The notes: a model not told the origin generated them from the letters alone. Positions 16,763 through 24,978 are shown, counted from the first letter of the stretch. The stretch: 55,408 nucleotides of DNA from Pyxidicoccus fallax (GCF_012933655.1 NZ_JABBJJ010000039.1:1-55408), one strand, 5' to 3'. Numbers and translations are program-made.

Positions 16763-19516
16763 ATGAAGCCTTCCCCCCTCCTCGCAGTCCTGGTGCTCGC
16801 ACTCTCCGTCCTGCCGGGGAGCGCAGGGGCCCAGGTTCCCCCCACCGCCACCAGCGAGCCCCGCGCGGTGGAGGTGGACGTGCAGGCCTCCGACGGTGGC
16901 ACCGCCGTCTCGTCCGATGACGCCTCGCGCCTGGGCATGGACGCGGATGGCGGCGCGGTGTGGCTGCGGCCCCCCTCGCTGGTGGCGGACGCCCCCGCCG
17001 CGTGGCCCGAGGGCCTGCTGGGCACCGCGTCCGAGGTGAAGCTCGAGCTGCTCGTGGACGAGCACGGCGCCGTCGCCGAGGTGAAGGTGGTGGAGCCTTC
17101 CGTCTACGCGCCCCTCGATGAGGCCGCGCTGAAGGCCGCGCCGGGCCTGCGCTTCTCCCCCGCGCTGCTGAAGGGCAAGCCGGTGGGAGTGCGCATCCAC
17201 TACGTCTACCGTTTCGAGCCTCCCGCCGCGCAGCAGACCTCGCTCGCCCACATCCGCGGCGAGGTGCGCGCCCGGGGCACGCGCCGCGCCCTGCAGGACG
17301 CCGCCCTCTTCGTCGACGGCAGCCAGGAGCCGTCCTCCCTGGTGGACGACAGGGGCCGCTTCGACCTGGAGGTCCCCGCCGGCACCCACCGCATCCTCGT
17401 GCGCGCCCCGGGCCACGCGCCCTTCACCTTCGAGGAGACGGTGGTGCCCGGGCAGACGCTGGAGGTCGTCTACCGGCTCCAGCCCGGCGTGGTGAATCCC
17501 TACGAGACGGTGGTGCGCGACGACCGGCCGCGCACCGAGGTGACGCGCATCACCCTGCACGAGCAGGAGCTGCGCGAGGTGCCCGGCACGCAGGGCGACC
17601 CGTTCCGCGTCGTCATGCTGATGCCCGGCGTGGCCAGCGTGGCCTCTGGCCTGGGCTACCCCGTGGTGCGCGGCGGCCAGCCCGCGGCCACCGGGTACTT
17701 CCTCGACGGCGTGCGCGTCCCCATGCTGTACCACCTGCTGCTCGGGCCCGCGGTCATCCACCCGGACTTCATCGACACCATCGACTTCTATCCGGGCTCG
17801 CCGCCGGTGCAGTACGGGCGCGTGCTGGGCGGCGCGGTGGAGGGACGGCTGTCGCGGCCCCGCGATGACCGGCTCCACGCCACCGTCTACGCGGACCTCA
17901 TCAACGCCGGTGGCTTCATCGAATACCCGTTCGAGAGCACGGGCACCTCCGTCACCGTGGCCGGCCGCTACAGCTACACCGGGCTGCTCATCCCGCTGGC
18001 GTACGCCATCCTCAACGACGAGGAGGAGAACCCCCTCCACGCCGGCTTCTGGGACTACCAGCTCCGCGTGGAGCAGAAGCTCGGCGAGGGCCGGCTGCGC
18101 CTGTTCGCGCTGGGCAGCTCGGACTCCGCGGGCGAGGACTCCGGCAACTACGAGGGTGGCCTGGGCGGCACCCTCATCTCGCGCTTCCACCGCGTGGACC
18201 TGCGCGGCACGCACCCCTTGGCGGGCGGCGAGGGCGAGCTGGGCCTCACCGTGGGCCTGGACGAGATTGGCCTCCAGGGACAGCGGACGCTGGAGCCGCG
18301 GCCGGGGCAGGGGCTGGAGCAGGTCAACTCGGGCGAGTACGCGACGGACCAGCTCACCTTCTCCGCCCGCGCGGGCTGGAAGCGGCGCCTGTCGGACGCG
18401 CTGGAGGTGCAGGTGGGCGGCGACGTGGAGCACCGGCGCGTGGCCACCGCCATCAACGGCTCCGCGCGGCCCCCGGGCTGGCGGCCCTCGGACGAGGCAC
18501 ACCCGCTGAAGCAGCCCTCCGCGCTGGGCACCTTCGCCGGCGCGTTCGCCGCGGTGACGTGGCGGCCGTCGGAGAAGTGGGTGGTGCTGCCCGGGGCGCG
18601 CGTGGACTCGTACCACCTGGTGCCCGGCATCCAGCACGTCGTGGTGGAGCCGCGGCTCAGCGTGCGCCACACCCTCACGAAGGCGCTCACCCTCAAGGGG
18701 GGCGCCGGCCTCTTCCACCAGCCGCCCACGGTGCTGCTGCACCTGCCGGCCCTGGACGTCTCCGGACTTCGCTACGGCCTGCAGGAGGGCATGCAGTTCG
18801 ACGTGGGCGCCGAGTGGAAGGCCGCAGAGGGGCTGGAGCTGAGCGCGGACGCCTTCTACAACCCGCTGGCGCGCACGGTGGAGTTCGACGTGAAGCAGGT
18901 GCTGGAGAACCGGCAGCGCCGGGGAATCCTCCGAGGGGACCCGACGGCGAGCGGCTACGCGTACGGCGTGGACCTGATGGCGCGTCACCCGCTGGGCGAC
19001 AACTGGTTCGGCTGGGTCACCTACAGCTTCCTGCAGAGCAAGCGGCGCAAGCAGTTCGCCCGCTACAACGACGACACGTCCGTGCGGGAGATGGCCGAGG
19101 CGGACCTGCCCTTCGCCTTCGAGCAGGCGCACGTCTTCAACGCCGCCCTCAGCTACAAGCTGCGCAACAACTGGACGCTGGGCACGGTGCTGCACTTCAA
19201 CACCGGCCGCCCGGAGTCCGGTGAAATCTCCTCGGTGACGCAGCGGGAATCGATGCAGGGCAACCAGTTCGTGTGGGTGCGCGAGGACGCGGACCGGGTG
19301 GGCCGGCTGCGCCCCTTCTTCCGCGTGGACGCCCGCGTCGCGAAGTCCTGGTCCACCGACGACTTCACCCTGGAGGCGTCCCTCGACATCCTCAACCTGT
19401 CGCTCCAGCAGGAGGTGTACGCCTACGAGTACACGCGGCGCGCCGGCAAGCTGCGGCGCGAGCCGGTGGGTATTCCCGTCATCGTCCCGCTGCTCGGCCT
19501 GAAGGGGAGCTACTGA
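16763..19516 (+). CDS. TonB-dependent outer membrane receptor with N-terminal TonB-C-like domain
   Basis: The start is placed at ATG 16763, where a clean signal peptide begins (MKPSPLLAVLVLALSVLPGS, then AGAQ). The mature protein has, in order: a TonB C-terminal-like domain at ~90-150 (LLVDEHGAVAEVKVV, AALKAAPGLRFSPALL), a carboxypeptidase-regulatory-like domain at ~165-240, a plug domain (~250-370; QGDPFRVVMLMPGVASVASG, YFLDGVRVPMLYHLL) and a ~540-residue beta-barrel ending near LGLKGSY. It should import an unknown ligand across the outer membrane. The extra N-terminal TonB-like domain is seen in myxobacterial receptors and may act in signalling or self-energising (inference). The lipoprotein gene starts 2 bases after the stop. 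Confidence 0.87.
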   Translation: MKPSPLLAVLVLALSVLPGSAGAQVPPTATSEPRAVEVDVQASDGGTAVSSDDASRLGMDADGGAVWLRPPSLVADAPAAWPEGLLGTASEVKLELLVDEHGAVAEVKVVEPSVYAPLDEAALKAAPGLRFSPALLKGKPVGVRIHYVYRFEPPAAQQTSLAHIRGEVRARGTRRALQDAALFVDGSQEPSSLVDDRGRFDLEVPAGTHRILVRAPGHAPFTFEETVVPGQTLEVVYRLQPGVVNPYETVVRDDRPRTEVTRITLHEQELREVPGTQGDPFRVVMLMPGVASVASGLGYPVVRGGQPAATGYFLDGVRVPMLYHLLLGPAVIHPDFIDTIDFYPGSPPVQYGRVLGGAVEGRLSRPRDDRLHATVYADLINAGGFIEYPFESTGTSVTVAGRYSYTGLLIPLAYAILNDEEENPLHAGFWDYQLRVEQKLGEGRLRLFALGSSDSAGEDSGNYEGGLGGTLISRFHRVDLRGTHPLAGGEGELGLTVGLDEIGLQGQRTLEPRPGQGLEQVNSGEYATDQLTFSARAGWKRRLSDALEVQVGGDVEHRRVATAINGSARPPGWRPSDEAHPLKQPSALGTFAGAFAAVTWRPSEKWVVLPGARVDSYHLVPGIQHVVVEPRLSVRHTLTKALTLKGGAGLFHQPPTVLLHLPALDVSGLRYGLQEGMQFDVGAEWKAAEGLELSADAFYNPLARTVEFDVKQVLENRQRRGILRGDPTASGYAYGVDLMARHPLGDNWFGWVTYSFLQSKRRKQFARYNDDTSVREMAEADLPFAFEQAHVFNAALSYKLRNNWTLGTVLHFNTGRPESGEISSVTQRESMQGNQFVWVREDADRVGRLRPFFRVDARVAKSWSTDDFTLEASLDILNLSLQQEVYAYEYTRRAGKLRREPVGIPVIVPLLGLKGSY

Positions 19517-19518
19517 AG

Positions 19519-20826
19519 ATGCGCCATCCACTGCACGCCCTGGGACTCTTCGCCGTGCTCGCCACCGGGTGCGACCGGCTGCAGGACGACCCCATCTTCG
19601 CCTACGGCCGTGCCGAGCATCCCGATGGCGCGCCGATGGCGGGCGTCACGCTGCACTACGACCGCGCGAGAATCGTGGAGCCGCCCACCAACGGCGGGCC
19701 GCCCGTGCCCTGGGCGCCGCCGCAGTTCACTCCCTACGGGACGGCCACGACGGAGGCCACCGGGGATTTCTTCCTGGAGATGCGCTACGGCGACGTGCAC
19801 GCGCCGGACCCCAACGCGCCCATCCCCGGGGTGACGCAGGATTACCGCTTCCGCGTGTCGCTGCTGCGGGAGGATGGCGCGGGCGTCTTCGCCTCCTTCA
19901 CCTTCAGGGATGACGTGGAACTGCCGACGCTGCGCCCGTGGGACTCGCGGCTGCGTCTGGAGCCGGGCCTCGCGGGGCACGTCGTGTCCTTCGAGCCCGC
20001 GCCGCCCGTGCCCCAGGTCCCCGTCACCGGCGAGGAATTGACCATCACCACGCCGGAGGGCGAGGAGGTCCCCCAGAAGCCGACGACGCCCGAGGTGGTG
20101 CTCCAGGTCTTCAGCGGCGACCAGATGGCGTTCCGCTGGTGGGGCGCTACCTCCCCATGGACGGCGAGCCCCTACGTGCTGGAGGACTTCGCCAGCCCCG
20201 AATTGCGGCTGCGGGCGATGTCACTGGGCGTCTGGTACTTCTACCCGCTGGGGGCCAAGCACTCGAACCTCGTGTTCCGCCAGGAGTGGCGCACGCCGCC
20301 CCTTTCGCTGCCGGCCGGCGACCTCCGTCCAGTCAGCCGGGGCGTGGCGTGCAGCCCCACGCCCAAGGAGGGCACCTGCCCGTGGACGGACGGGCGCCTG
20401 GAGCAGGTGGCCGTCTCGTGGTCCGCCCGCGAGAGTCGATGGCTGACCCTCACGCTGCCGGAAGCCCGGGTGCTCCGCCACGCCGTGGTGCGTGGCATGA
20501 GCGGCGGTTTGGGCGGGGGCTTCCGCCTGGAGGGGAGTCTGGATGGCGAGCAGTGGTCGGTGCTGGCCAGCTCGCGCTTCCTGCTGTCCGACTCGAACCT
20601 CGGCAACCAGGTGGGAGGCGACCTCGGCTTCGAGGAGGCGACCCGGTGGGACAGCCCCTTCGATGGTTCGCTCTACAAGCGGGACGAGGCCCACTTCGGT
20701 GAGGCGGCCCTGACGGACGTGGGCCCGGTGCGCTACGTGCGCATCACCGGGGTGGACTTCGCCAACAACAACAATGGGGCCTTCCGGGGCTTCGCCCGGC
20801 TGGCCGAGGTGTCGCTGTTCGAGTAG
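19519..20826 (+). CDS. Lipoprotein with discoidin-like C-terminal domain, paired with the TonB receptor
   Basis: 435 residues from ATG 19519, 2 bases after the receptor stop. The N-terminus MRHPLHALGLFAVLATGC is a lipoprotein signal with lipobox LATGC. Residues ~25-120 form a CarboxypepD-reg-like beta domain (VTLHYDRARIVEPP, TTEATGDFFLEMRYGD). The C-terminal ~170 residues (FRLEGSLDGEQWSVLASSRF, VGPVRYVRITGVDF) resemble a discoidin/F5-8C fold, suggesting glycan or polymer binding. Tandem receptor-lipoprotein pairs commonly form uptake complexes, with the lipoprotein as surface-exposed lid or binding partner. The ligand cannot be told from sequence. Confidence 0.75.
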   Translation: MRHPLHALGLFAVLATGCDRLQDDPIFAYGRAEHPDGAPMAGVTLHYDRARIVEPPTNGGPPVPWAPPQFTPYGTATTEATGDFFLEMRYGDVHAPDPNAPIPGVTQDYRFRVSLLREDGAGVFASFTFRDDVELPTLRPWDSRLRLEPGLAGHVVSFEPAPPVPQVPVTGEELTITTPEGEEVPQKPTTPEVVLQVFSGDQMAFRWWGATSPWTASPYVLEDFASPELRLRAMSLGVWYFYPLGAKHSNLVFRQEWRTPPLSLPAGDLRPVSRGVACSPTPKEGTCPWTDGRLEQVAVSWSARESRWLTLTLPEARVLRHAVVRGMSGGLGGGFRLEGSLDGEQWSVLASSRFLLSDSNLGNQVGGDLGFEEATRWDSPFDGSLYKRDEAHFGEAALTDVGPVRYVRITGVDFANNNNGAFRGFARLAEVSLFE

Positions 20827-20836
20827 CGCGGGATGC

Positions 20837-21544
20837 CTACGCGGTGCGCAGGCGCGCCGAGTCCTCGGCGTGCTTCGCCAGCGCGCGGGCAATCTGGTCC
20901 GCCGTCCACAGCGGGTCCAGGCAGGGGCAGAAGTAGCCCGGGCCAGCCTTCTCCTTCACGGCCCACTCGAAGAAGCCGCGCGCGGTGGGGTGCAGCTCCT
21001 CGGGGAGGAAGAGGGCGGCGACGTCGTACTCCGTGAAGCGCAACAGGCCCGGCACGCGCCACTCGCGCTCCCAGTCGAAGCGGTAGCTGTAGGGCGCGTT
21101 GTGGGTGTCACCCTGGATGTCCACGAAGGGCGTCATGGACCAGATGGGCTCGCGCTGCGGGTCCTTCGCCGCGAGCGCCTGCTGCACCTGGTGCTTCAGC
21201 GCGACGTGCGCGGGCGAGCCGTACTGGACGTACCAGACGGGCCCGCCGCCCTGGGACAGGATGTAGCTCTTGCTGAAGGCGATGCCGTACAGGCTGCGGC
21301 GCTGGACGAGCCGGCCGAGCTGGTCCAGCGGAATCTCGCTGAAGCACACCGAGCGGTGGCGCTCCGCGACGGCCGGCTCCTTCCGGGAGATGCCGAAGCC
21401 CTCCGCCCCGGGGATGAGCGTTCGCGAGCCGAGGATGCTCATCATGTTCTGGTAGGAGTCGTGGTAGGGCGGTCCCGGCTTCGTGAAGTGCACCACGAAG
21501 TCGGACATGTCGCGCCACTGTGGATTCGTTTGGTAACCCAGCAT
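20837..21544 (-). CDS. AbiGi-like (abortive phage resistance antitoxin-type) protein
   Basis: 235 residues if it starts at ATG 21544 (MLGYQTN...); ATG 21508 (MSDFVVHFTK) would remove 12. The pattern FVVHFTK, then SYQNMMSILGSRTLIPG, then SVCFSEIPLDQLGRL and LYGIAFSKSYI...GGGPVWYVQYG matches the AbiGi/DUF2971-like family in my memory. Later WEREWRVPG and DVAALFLPEE are also typical. Such proteins are annotated as putative abortive-infection antitoxins, though their biochemistry is unclear. The usual AbiGii toxin partner is absent. The gene is convergent with the lipoprotein gene (10-base gap). Confidence 0.6.
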   Translation of the reverse strand: MLGYQTNPQWRDMSDFVVHFTKPGPPYHDSYQNMMSILGSRTLIPGAEGFGISRKEPAVAERHRSVCFSEIPLDQLGRLVQRRSLYGIAFSKSYILSQGGGPVWYVQYGSPAHVALKHQVQQALAAKDPQREPIWSMTPFVDIQGDTHNAPYSYRFDWEREWRVPGLLRFTEYDVAALFLPEELHPTARGFFEWAVKEKAGPGYFCPCLDPLWTADQIARALAKHAEDSARLRTA

Positions 21545-21582
21545 CGTCCCTACCCCGCCGGTAATGTCCCGGACGTGCGGGT

Positions 21583-21594
21583 GGGTTGCAACCC
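21583..21594. other. Perfect 12-base palindrome GGGTTGCAACCC
   Basis: GGGTTGCAACCC lies 39 bases upstream of the AbiGi-like start (minus strand) in an otherwise featureless intergenic stretch. It could be an operator or part of the promoter. It is a single occurrence, so the function is speculative. Confidence 0.3.
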
Positions 21595-21763
21595 GACCTG
21601 CCGGTGACCTCCGGCGCCCGGCCGGTGCGGTTCCAGGAGGGCGGGCGCTCCCATGCGGGGCGGCCGGGCAGGCACGTGGGACGAAGAGGCGCCTGAAAAC
21701 AGCGACTTCGCGCGGGCCGCCGTCGCGTTGCGGCTGCTGGGGCCCCCTGGTTAGGGTTGGTTC

Positions 21764-22060
21764 GTGGCGACTCCTGCTCCCCCCCTCCGCGACCTGGCCT
21801 GCGCCGAGCACCGGGCCAAGGTCTTCAAGGCGCTCGCGGACCCGTGCCGCATCCGCATCGTGGAGCTGCTGGCGAAGCAGGGGGATTTGTGCGGCAAGGA
21901 GCTGGCGGACACCCTGGGCGTGAGTGATGCCCTCCTGTCCCACCACGGCAAGGTGCTGGAAGCGGCCGGCATCATCTCCAAGCGCAAGGAGGGCCAGCAC
22001 GCCTACTGCGTCCTCAACCGCGACCTGCTCTCCGAGGCCTTCAGCGGCCTCGTGGACTGA
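21764..22060 (+). CDS. ArsR-family transcriptional regulator (winged helix)
   Basis: 98 residues from GTG 21764. The winged-helix pattern is clear: RAKVFKALADPCRIRIVELL, GKELADTLGVSDALLSHHGK (recognition helix) and AGIISKRKEGQHAYCVLN (wing). Three cysteines (at ~13, ~27 and ~43, in ACAE, DPCR and LCGK) could allow thiol or electrophile sensing; no classic CxC metal motif is present. An operator-like palindrome lies 15 bases downstream of the stop, ahead of an ene-reductase gene, so it probably controls that gene and responds to electrophiles or redox signals (inference). Confidence 0.85.
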   Translation: MATPAPPLRDLACAEHRAKVFKALADPCRIRIVELLAKQGDLCGKELADTLGVSDALLSHHGKVLEAAGIISKRKEGQHAYCVLNRDLLSEAFSGLVD

Positions 22061-22074
22061 GGCCCCGGGACGAC

Positions 22075-22102
22075 GTTCAAACATTCATTTGATTGTTTGA
22101 AC
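22075..22102. promoter_or_regulatory. Palindromic operator between ArsR regulator and ene-reductase genes
   Basis: GTTCAAACA (22075-22083) and TGTTTGAAC (22094-22102) form a perfect 9-base inverted repeat with a 10-base AT-rich spacer, striking in a ~70% GC region. Spacing and AT-rich arms fit a winged-helix dimer site. It lies between the ArsR stop (22060) and the reductase start (22156). No confident -35/-10 could be assigned. Confidence 0.6.
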
Positions 22103-22155
22103 GCGGGTCATTACCTGGATGCGCCATCGACGCGATTTCCACGCGGAGGCGTTTC

Positions 22156-23229
22156 ATGTCGCAGCAGCCCCTGTTCACGCCGTTCACGATTGGCTCCCTG
22201 AAGCTCCCGCAGCGCATCGTCATGGCGCCCATGACGCGCAACCGCGCGGGGCCGGAGCAGGTGCCCACGCCGCTGATGGCGGAGTACTACGCGCAGCGGG
22301 CCTCCGCGGGCCTCATCATCACCGAGGCGACGCAGGCGTCGCTCCAGGGCTACGGCTATCCCAACACGCCGGGCATCCACACGGACGCGCAGGTGGAGGG
22401 CTGGCGCCGCGTCACCGACGCCGTGCACGCGCGCGGCGGGCGCATCTACGTGCAGATGTGGCACGTGGGGCGTATCTCGCATCCGGTGATGCAGCCGGGT
22501 GGGGCGCTGCCGGTGGCGCCGTCGGCCATCGCCGCGGAAGGGACGTTGTTCACCACGGAGGGGCCGAAGGCCTTCGTGACGCCGCGCGCGCTGGAGCTGG
22601 CGGAGATTCCAGGCATCGTGCGGGAGTTCGCGGAAGGGGCGCGGCGGGCGAAGGAGGCGGGCTTCGACGGCGTGGAGGTGCACGGCGCCAACGGCTACCT
22701 GCTGGACCAGTTCCTGCGCGACGGCTCCAACCACCGCACGGACGCGTACGGCGGCACCGTGGAGAAGCGCGCGCGGCTGCTGCTGGAGGTGACGGAGGCC
22801 GTGGCCGGAGTGCTGGGCGCGGACCGGGTGGGCGTGCGGCTGTCGCCGACGAACCCGTTCAACAGCATGTCGGACTCGGACCCGGAGAAGACGTTCGGCT
22901 ACGCGGCCGGCGAGCTGAGCAGGCTGGGTCTGGCCTTCCTCCACGTCATGGCGCCGGTGGCGGACCCGCGGACGCCCACGCTGCTGCCCCTGATTCGCGA
23001 GCGCTTCCGCGGGCCGCTGATGACCAATGGTGGCCACACGCTCCAGAGCGCCAACGCCGTCATCTCGGACGGGCTGGCGGACCTGGTGGCCTTCGGCGTG
23101 CCCTTCCTGGCCAACCCGGACCTGCCCGAGCGGCTGCGTCAGGGCGCTCCGCTCAACACGCCGGACAAGGCCACGTTCTACGGCGGCGACGCGCGTGGCT
23201 ACACGGACTACCCGGCGCTGACGGCGTGA
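22156..23229 (+). CDS. Old Yellow Enzyme family alkene reductase (NADH:flavin oxidoreductase)
   Basis: 357 residues. The start is ATG 22156 with GGAGG 6 bases upstream and the typical N-terminus MSQQPLFTPFTIGSLKLPQR; the longer GTG frame from 22093 begins inside the operator and is unlikely. OYE features include VMAPMTRNRA (FMN binding), the active-site HGANGYLLDQFLRDGSNHR, RVGVRLSP, and a C-terminal TIM-barrel phosphate site NGGHTL...LVAFGVPFLANPDLPERL. It reduces activated C=C bonds of enones, nitroolefins or nitrate esters using FMN and NAD(P)H in the cytosol. The ArsR/operator upstream suggests induction by electrophiles. Confidence 0.92.
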   Translation: MSQQPLFTPFTIGSLKLPQRIVMAPMTRNRAGPEQVPTPLMAEYYAQRASAGLIITEATQASLQGYGYPNTPGIHTDAQVEGWRRVTDAVHARGGRIYVQMWHVGRISHPVMQPGGALPVAPSAIAAEGTLFTTEGPKAFVTPRALELAEIPGIVREFAEGARRAKEAGFDGVEVHGANGYLLDQFLRDGSNHRTDAYGGTVEKRARLLLEVTEAVAGVLGADRVGVRLSPTNPFNSMSDSDPEKTFGYAAGELSRLGLAFLHVMAPVADPRTPTLLPLIRERFRGPLMTNGGHTLQSANAVISDGLADLVAFGVPFLANPDLPERLRQGAPLNTPDKATFYGGDARGYTDYPALTA

Positions 23230-23242
23230 GGCGTGCTGTTGG

Positions 23243-23731
23243 TCACGAGACCACGCCCGGGAGCGCGGCGGCCTGACGGATCCACGAGGTGAATTGCGCC
23301 TCGTCGAACTTCCCCTCGTGGATGTCGTAGTAGCGGACGTCCTTCATCCTGGACGCGCCGGGGGGACGCGGCTCGAGCGACGCGCCCCGGAAGAAGGTCA
23401 CCTTGACGTACTTGTCGAAGCAGTGGAACGCGGTGAAGTAGCCCTCCTCGCCGACGCCGAAGAACGGCGTGTTCCACTTCACCGCCTTCCGCACGCCCGG
23501 GACGGTGCGGACGATGATGGCGTCGATTCGGCGGCCGATGTCGCGCTTCCACTCGGGCATCGCTTCGATGAAGGCCTGCACCGGCGCGTCGCCCTCGCCC
23601 TTCGGAATCTGGGGGTTGCCTCCGGACAGGAGCTTCGGCTTCGCGGCGCGCGGAGCGCCGCTGCTGGCGGTTCGAGACCGTCCCGACTTCGTGGCGGTCT
23701 TCCGTGGCTTCGAGGGCGACTTCGCGGGCAT
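23243..23731 (-). CDS. DUF1801 domain protein
   Basis: 162 residues. The first ~40 are a basic, Lys/Ser/Ala/Pro-rich disordered tail (MPAKSPSKPRKTATKSGRSR), followed by a DUF1801 domain (IDAIIVRTVPGVRKAVKWNT, PFFGVGEEGYFTAFHCFDKY, VKVTFFRG). Its biochemical role is unknown; relatives are often encoded near ArsR/SRPBCC genes. It lies 14 bases beyond the DoxX-like gene on the same strand and is likely the last gene of that operon. Confidence 0.8.
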   Translation of the reverse strand: MPAKSPSKPRKTATKSGRSRTASSGAPRAAKPKLLSGGNPQIPKGEGDAPVQAFIEAMPEWKRDIGRRIDAIIVRTVPGVRKAVKWNTPFFGVGEEGYFTAFHCFDKYVKVTFFRGASLEPRPPGASRMKDVRYYDIHEGKFDEAQFTSWIRQAAALPGVVS

Positions 23732-23745
23732 CGTCCTTCACTCCG

Positions 23746-24132
23746 TCACGCGGCGGCGGACACCACCGGCTTGAGTACGTAGCGGCCGTACGCCACGAAG
23801 GTGACCATGACCCCCATCACGAGCGCCCAGAGCATCGGGTTCTCGGGCGTCATCTTCGTTGAATGACGCGCGTACAGCGCGGCGAGCGCGAAGGTCTCGA
23901 ACGCGAGCACCGCGGCCGCGTGCGCGGTGAGATGGGGCATCCACTTCAGCGCCGCCGGAACAATCAGCAGCACGCCACCGGCCATCTCGAGGATGCCGAG
24001 CGCCCGCCATGCTCCGTGGGGGACCTCGCTGAACTGGCTCGCGAGCTGCTGGAAGGAGAACGCCTTGTACGCCCCGCCCGAGAGGAACAGCAGCGCGAGG
24101 ACGGCCTGAAAACCCCAGAAGACGATGTTCAT
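23746..24132 (-). CDS. DoxX-like membrane protein
   Basis: 128 residues, ATG 24132 (MNIVFWGFQAVLALLFLSGG). Four hydrophobic helices can be seen (residues ~4-20, ~42-60, ~70-86, ~98-116). AYKAFSFQQLA and MAGGVLLIVPA match the DoxX/DoxX-like inner-membrane family, linked elsewhere to thiol and oxidative stress. It is co-directional with the SRPBCC gene upstream (17-base gap) and DUF1801 downstream. Longer in-frame starts run into the SRPBCC gene and are rejected. Confidence 0.8.
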   Translation of the reverse strand: MNIVFWGFQAVLALLFLSGGAYKAFSFQQLASQFSEVPHGAWRALGILEMAGGVLLIVPAALKWMPHLTAHAAAVLAFETFALAALYARHSTKMTPENPMLWALVMGVMVTFVAYGRYVLKPVVSAAA

Positions 24133-24149
24133 ATGTGGTGGCTCGGTGA

Positions 24150-24620
24150 CTAGGCCTTGAGGGCCGGGTTGTCGCTGACGGGGGAGGGAAGTGCGGCGCC
24201 GCCCGACGCCTTCTCGAGCGTCTTGGCGAGCTTTCCGTGCATCATCTTCCAGCCGAACTCGGCGCCGTGGAACGCCTGGTCCTCCTTGAAGCCGGAGTGC
24301 TCGAAGAGCACGCGCGTCCCATCGCCATCGGCCTCGATGCGATAGCGGACGCGCGTGTCCAGCCAGCCATCGCCAACGACCCACGTGAACTCGAGCTCGG
24401 ACGGAGGAGCGCACCGGAGCACCTCACAGTGCACGGTGAGTCCATCGAATTTGGCCCGAGGGTCCGGAGGCACGCGGAACGTGAAGCGATGCCCGACGCG
24501 CGGCTCGAAGTCGTTCGGGTACATCCAGTCGGCGAGCGCTTCACTGGTCGCGAGCGCGCGCCACACGGCGGCGGGTGACTGGGGAAACTTCAGCTCCCGT
24601 CGGATGGTCTTCGTCGTCAT
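24150..24620 (-). CDS. SRPBCC (AHSA1-type) ligand-binding protein
   Basis: 156 residues. The START/Bet v1-like AHSA1 pattern is clear: FPQSPAAVWRALATSEALAD, PRVGHRFTFRVPP, ELEFTWVVGD, GDGTRVLFEHSGF. These soluble helix-grip proteins bind hydrophobic ligands. It overlaps the ArsR gene by ATGA (24617-24620), a very common pairing in which the regulator controls the binding protein. The C-terminal ~15 residues are probably disordered. Confidence 0.88.
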   Translation of the reverse strand: MTTKTIRRELKFPQSPAAVWRALATSEALADWMYPNDFEPRVGHRFTFRVPPDPRAKFDGLTVHCEVLRCAPPSELEFTWVVGDGWLDTRVRYRIEADGDGTRVLFEHSGFKEDQAFHGAEFGWKMMHGKLAKTLEKASGGAALPSPVSDNPALKA

Positions 24621-24940
24621 TGCTCGGTGCTCTTTTCGAGGTGCCGCCGTAGGCGGGCGAAGTTGTCGTCCCAGAACCGCTCGTAGTGAGCGATCCAGTC
24701 GCGCACCGGCTCCAGTCGCTCCGGCACGAGGCGGTACCGCCGTTCCCTGCCGTGCCGTTGCTCGGTGACGAGGCCCGCATCGAGCAGCACGCGCAGGTGC
24801 TGGGACACCGCCGGGCGGCTCATCTCGAAGTTCTCGGCAATCGCATTCACCGGGCGGTCGCCGTCGACCAGCAGGTCGAGCATGCGGCGCCGCGCCGGAT
24901 GGCTGATGGCTCCGAATACCCCTGGCTCCGTGTGCATCAT
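24617..24940 (-). CDS. ArsR-family transcriptional regulator of the SRPBCC operon
   Basis: 107 residues from ATG 24940 (or the adjacent ATG 24937). The winged helix is shown by FGAISHPARRRMLDLLVDGD, AIAENFEMSRPAVSQHLRVL (recognition helix) and AGLVTEQRHGRERRYRLV. The C-terminal helix has the W/R-rich pattern (WIAHYERFWDDNFARL) of ArsR proteins paired with SRPBCC genes. It is first gene of the ArsR-SRPBCC-DoxX-DUF1801 unit; the inverted repeat inside its promoter indicates autoregulation. Cysteines are absent, so metal sensing is unlikely. Confidence 0.88.
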   Translation of the reverse strand: MMHTEPGVFGAISHPARRRMLDLLVDGDRPVNAIAENFEMSRPAVSQHLRVLLDAGLVTEQRHGRERRYRLVPERLEPVRDWIAHYERFWDDNFARLRRHLEKSTEQ

Positions 24941-24948
24941 CGCCGCGG

Positions 24949-24978
24949 ATAATGCGTAAGGAGATGCTTACATGTCAA
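24949..24978 (-). promoter_or_regulatory. Promoter with embedded operator for the ArsR-SRPBCC operon, near-leaderless start
   Basis: Read on the minus strand: TTGACA (24978-24973), an 18-base spacer, then CATTAT (24954-24949). The spacer holds the inverted repeat GTAAG/CTTAC (24967-24971 and 24956-24960). A start site 6-8 bases past the -10 would fall at ~24942, next to the ATG at 24940, so the transcript should have no or almost no leader. Repressor binding would block polymerase directly. Confidence 0.6.

Noticed and set aside
14888..19531. A 1547-residue minus-strand open frame spanning the end of the CIS operon and the TonB receptor
   Set aside because: Its composition (Arg/His/Gln/Val/Leu) is typical of antisense shadow frames and it overlaps several clearly recognised plus-strand genes.
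20837..22084. Longer 415-residue form of the AbiGi-like protein starting at 22084
   Set aside because: The extension is low-complexity, covers the ArsR gene on the other strand, and the family-like pattern starts only around 21544-21508.
22093..22155. Upstream start for the ene-reductase at 22093
   Set aside because: It lies within the operator palindrome, adds a non-conserved segment, and ATG 22156 has a good ribosome binding site and the usual OYE N-terminus.
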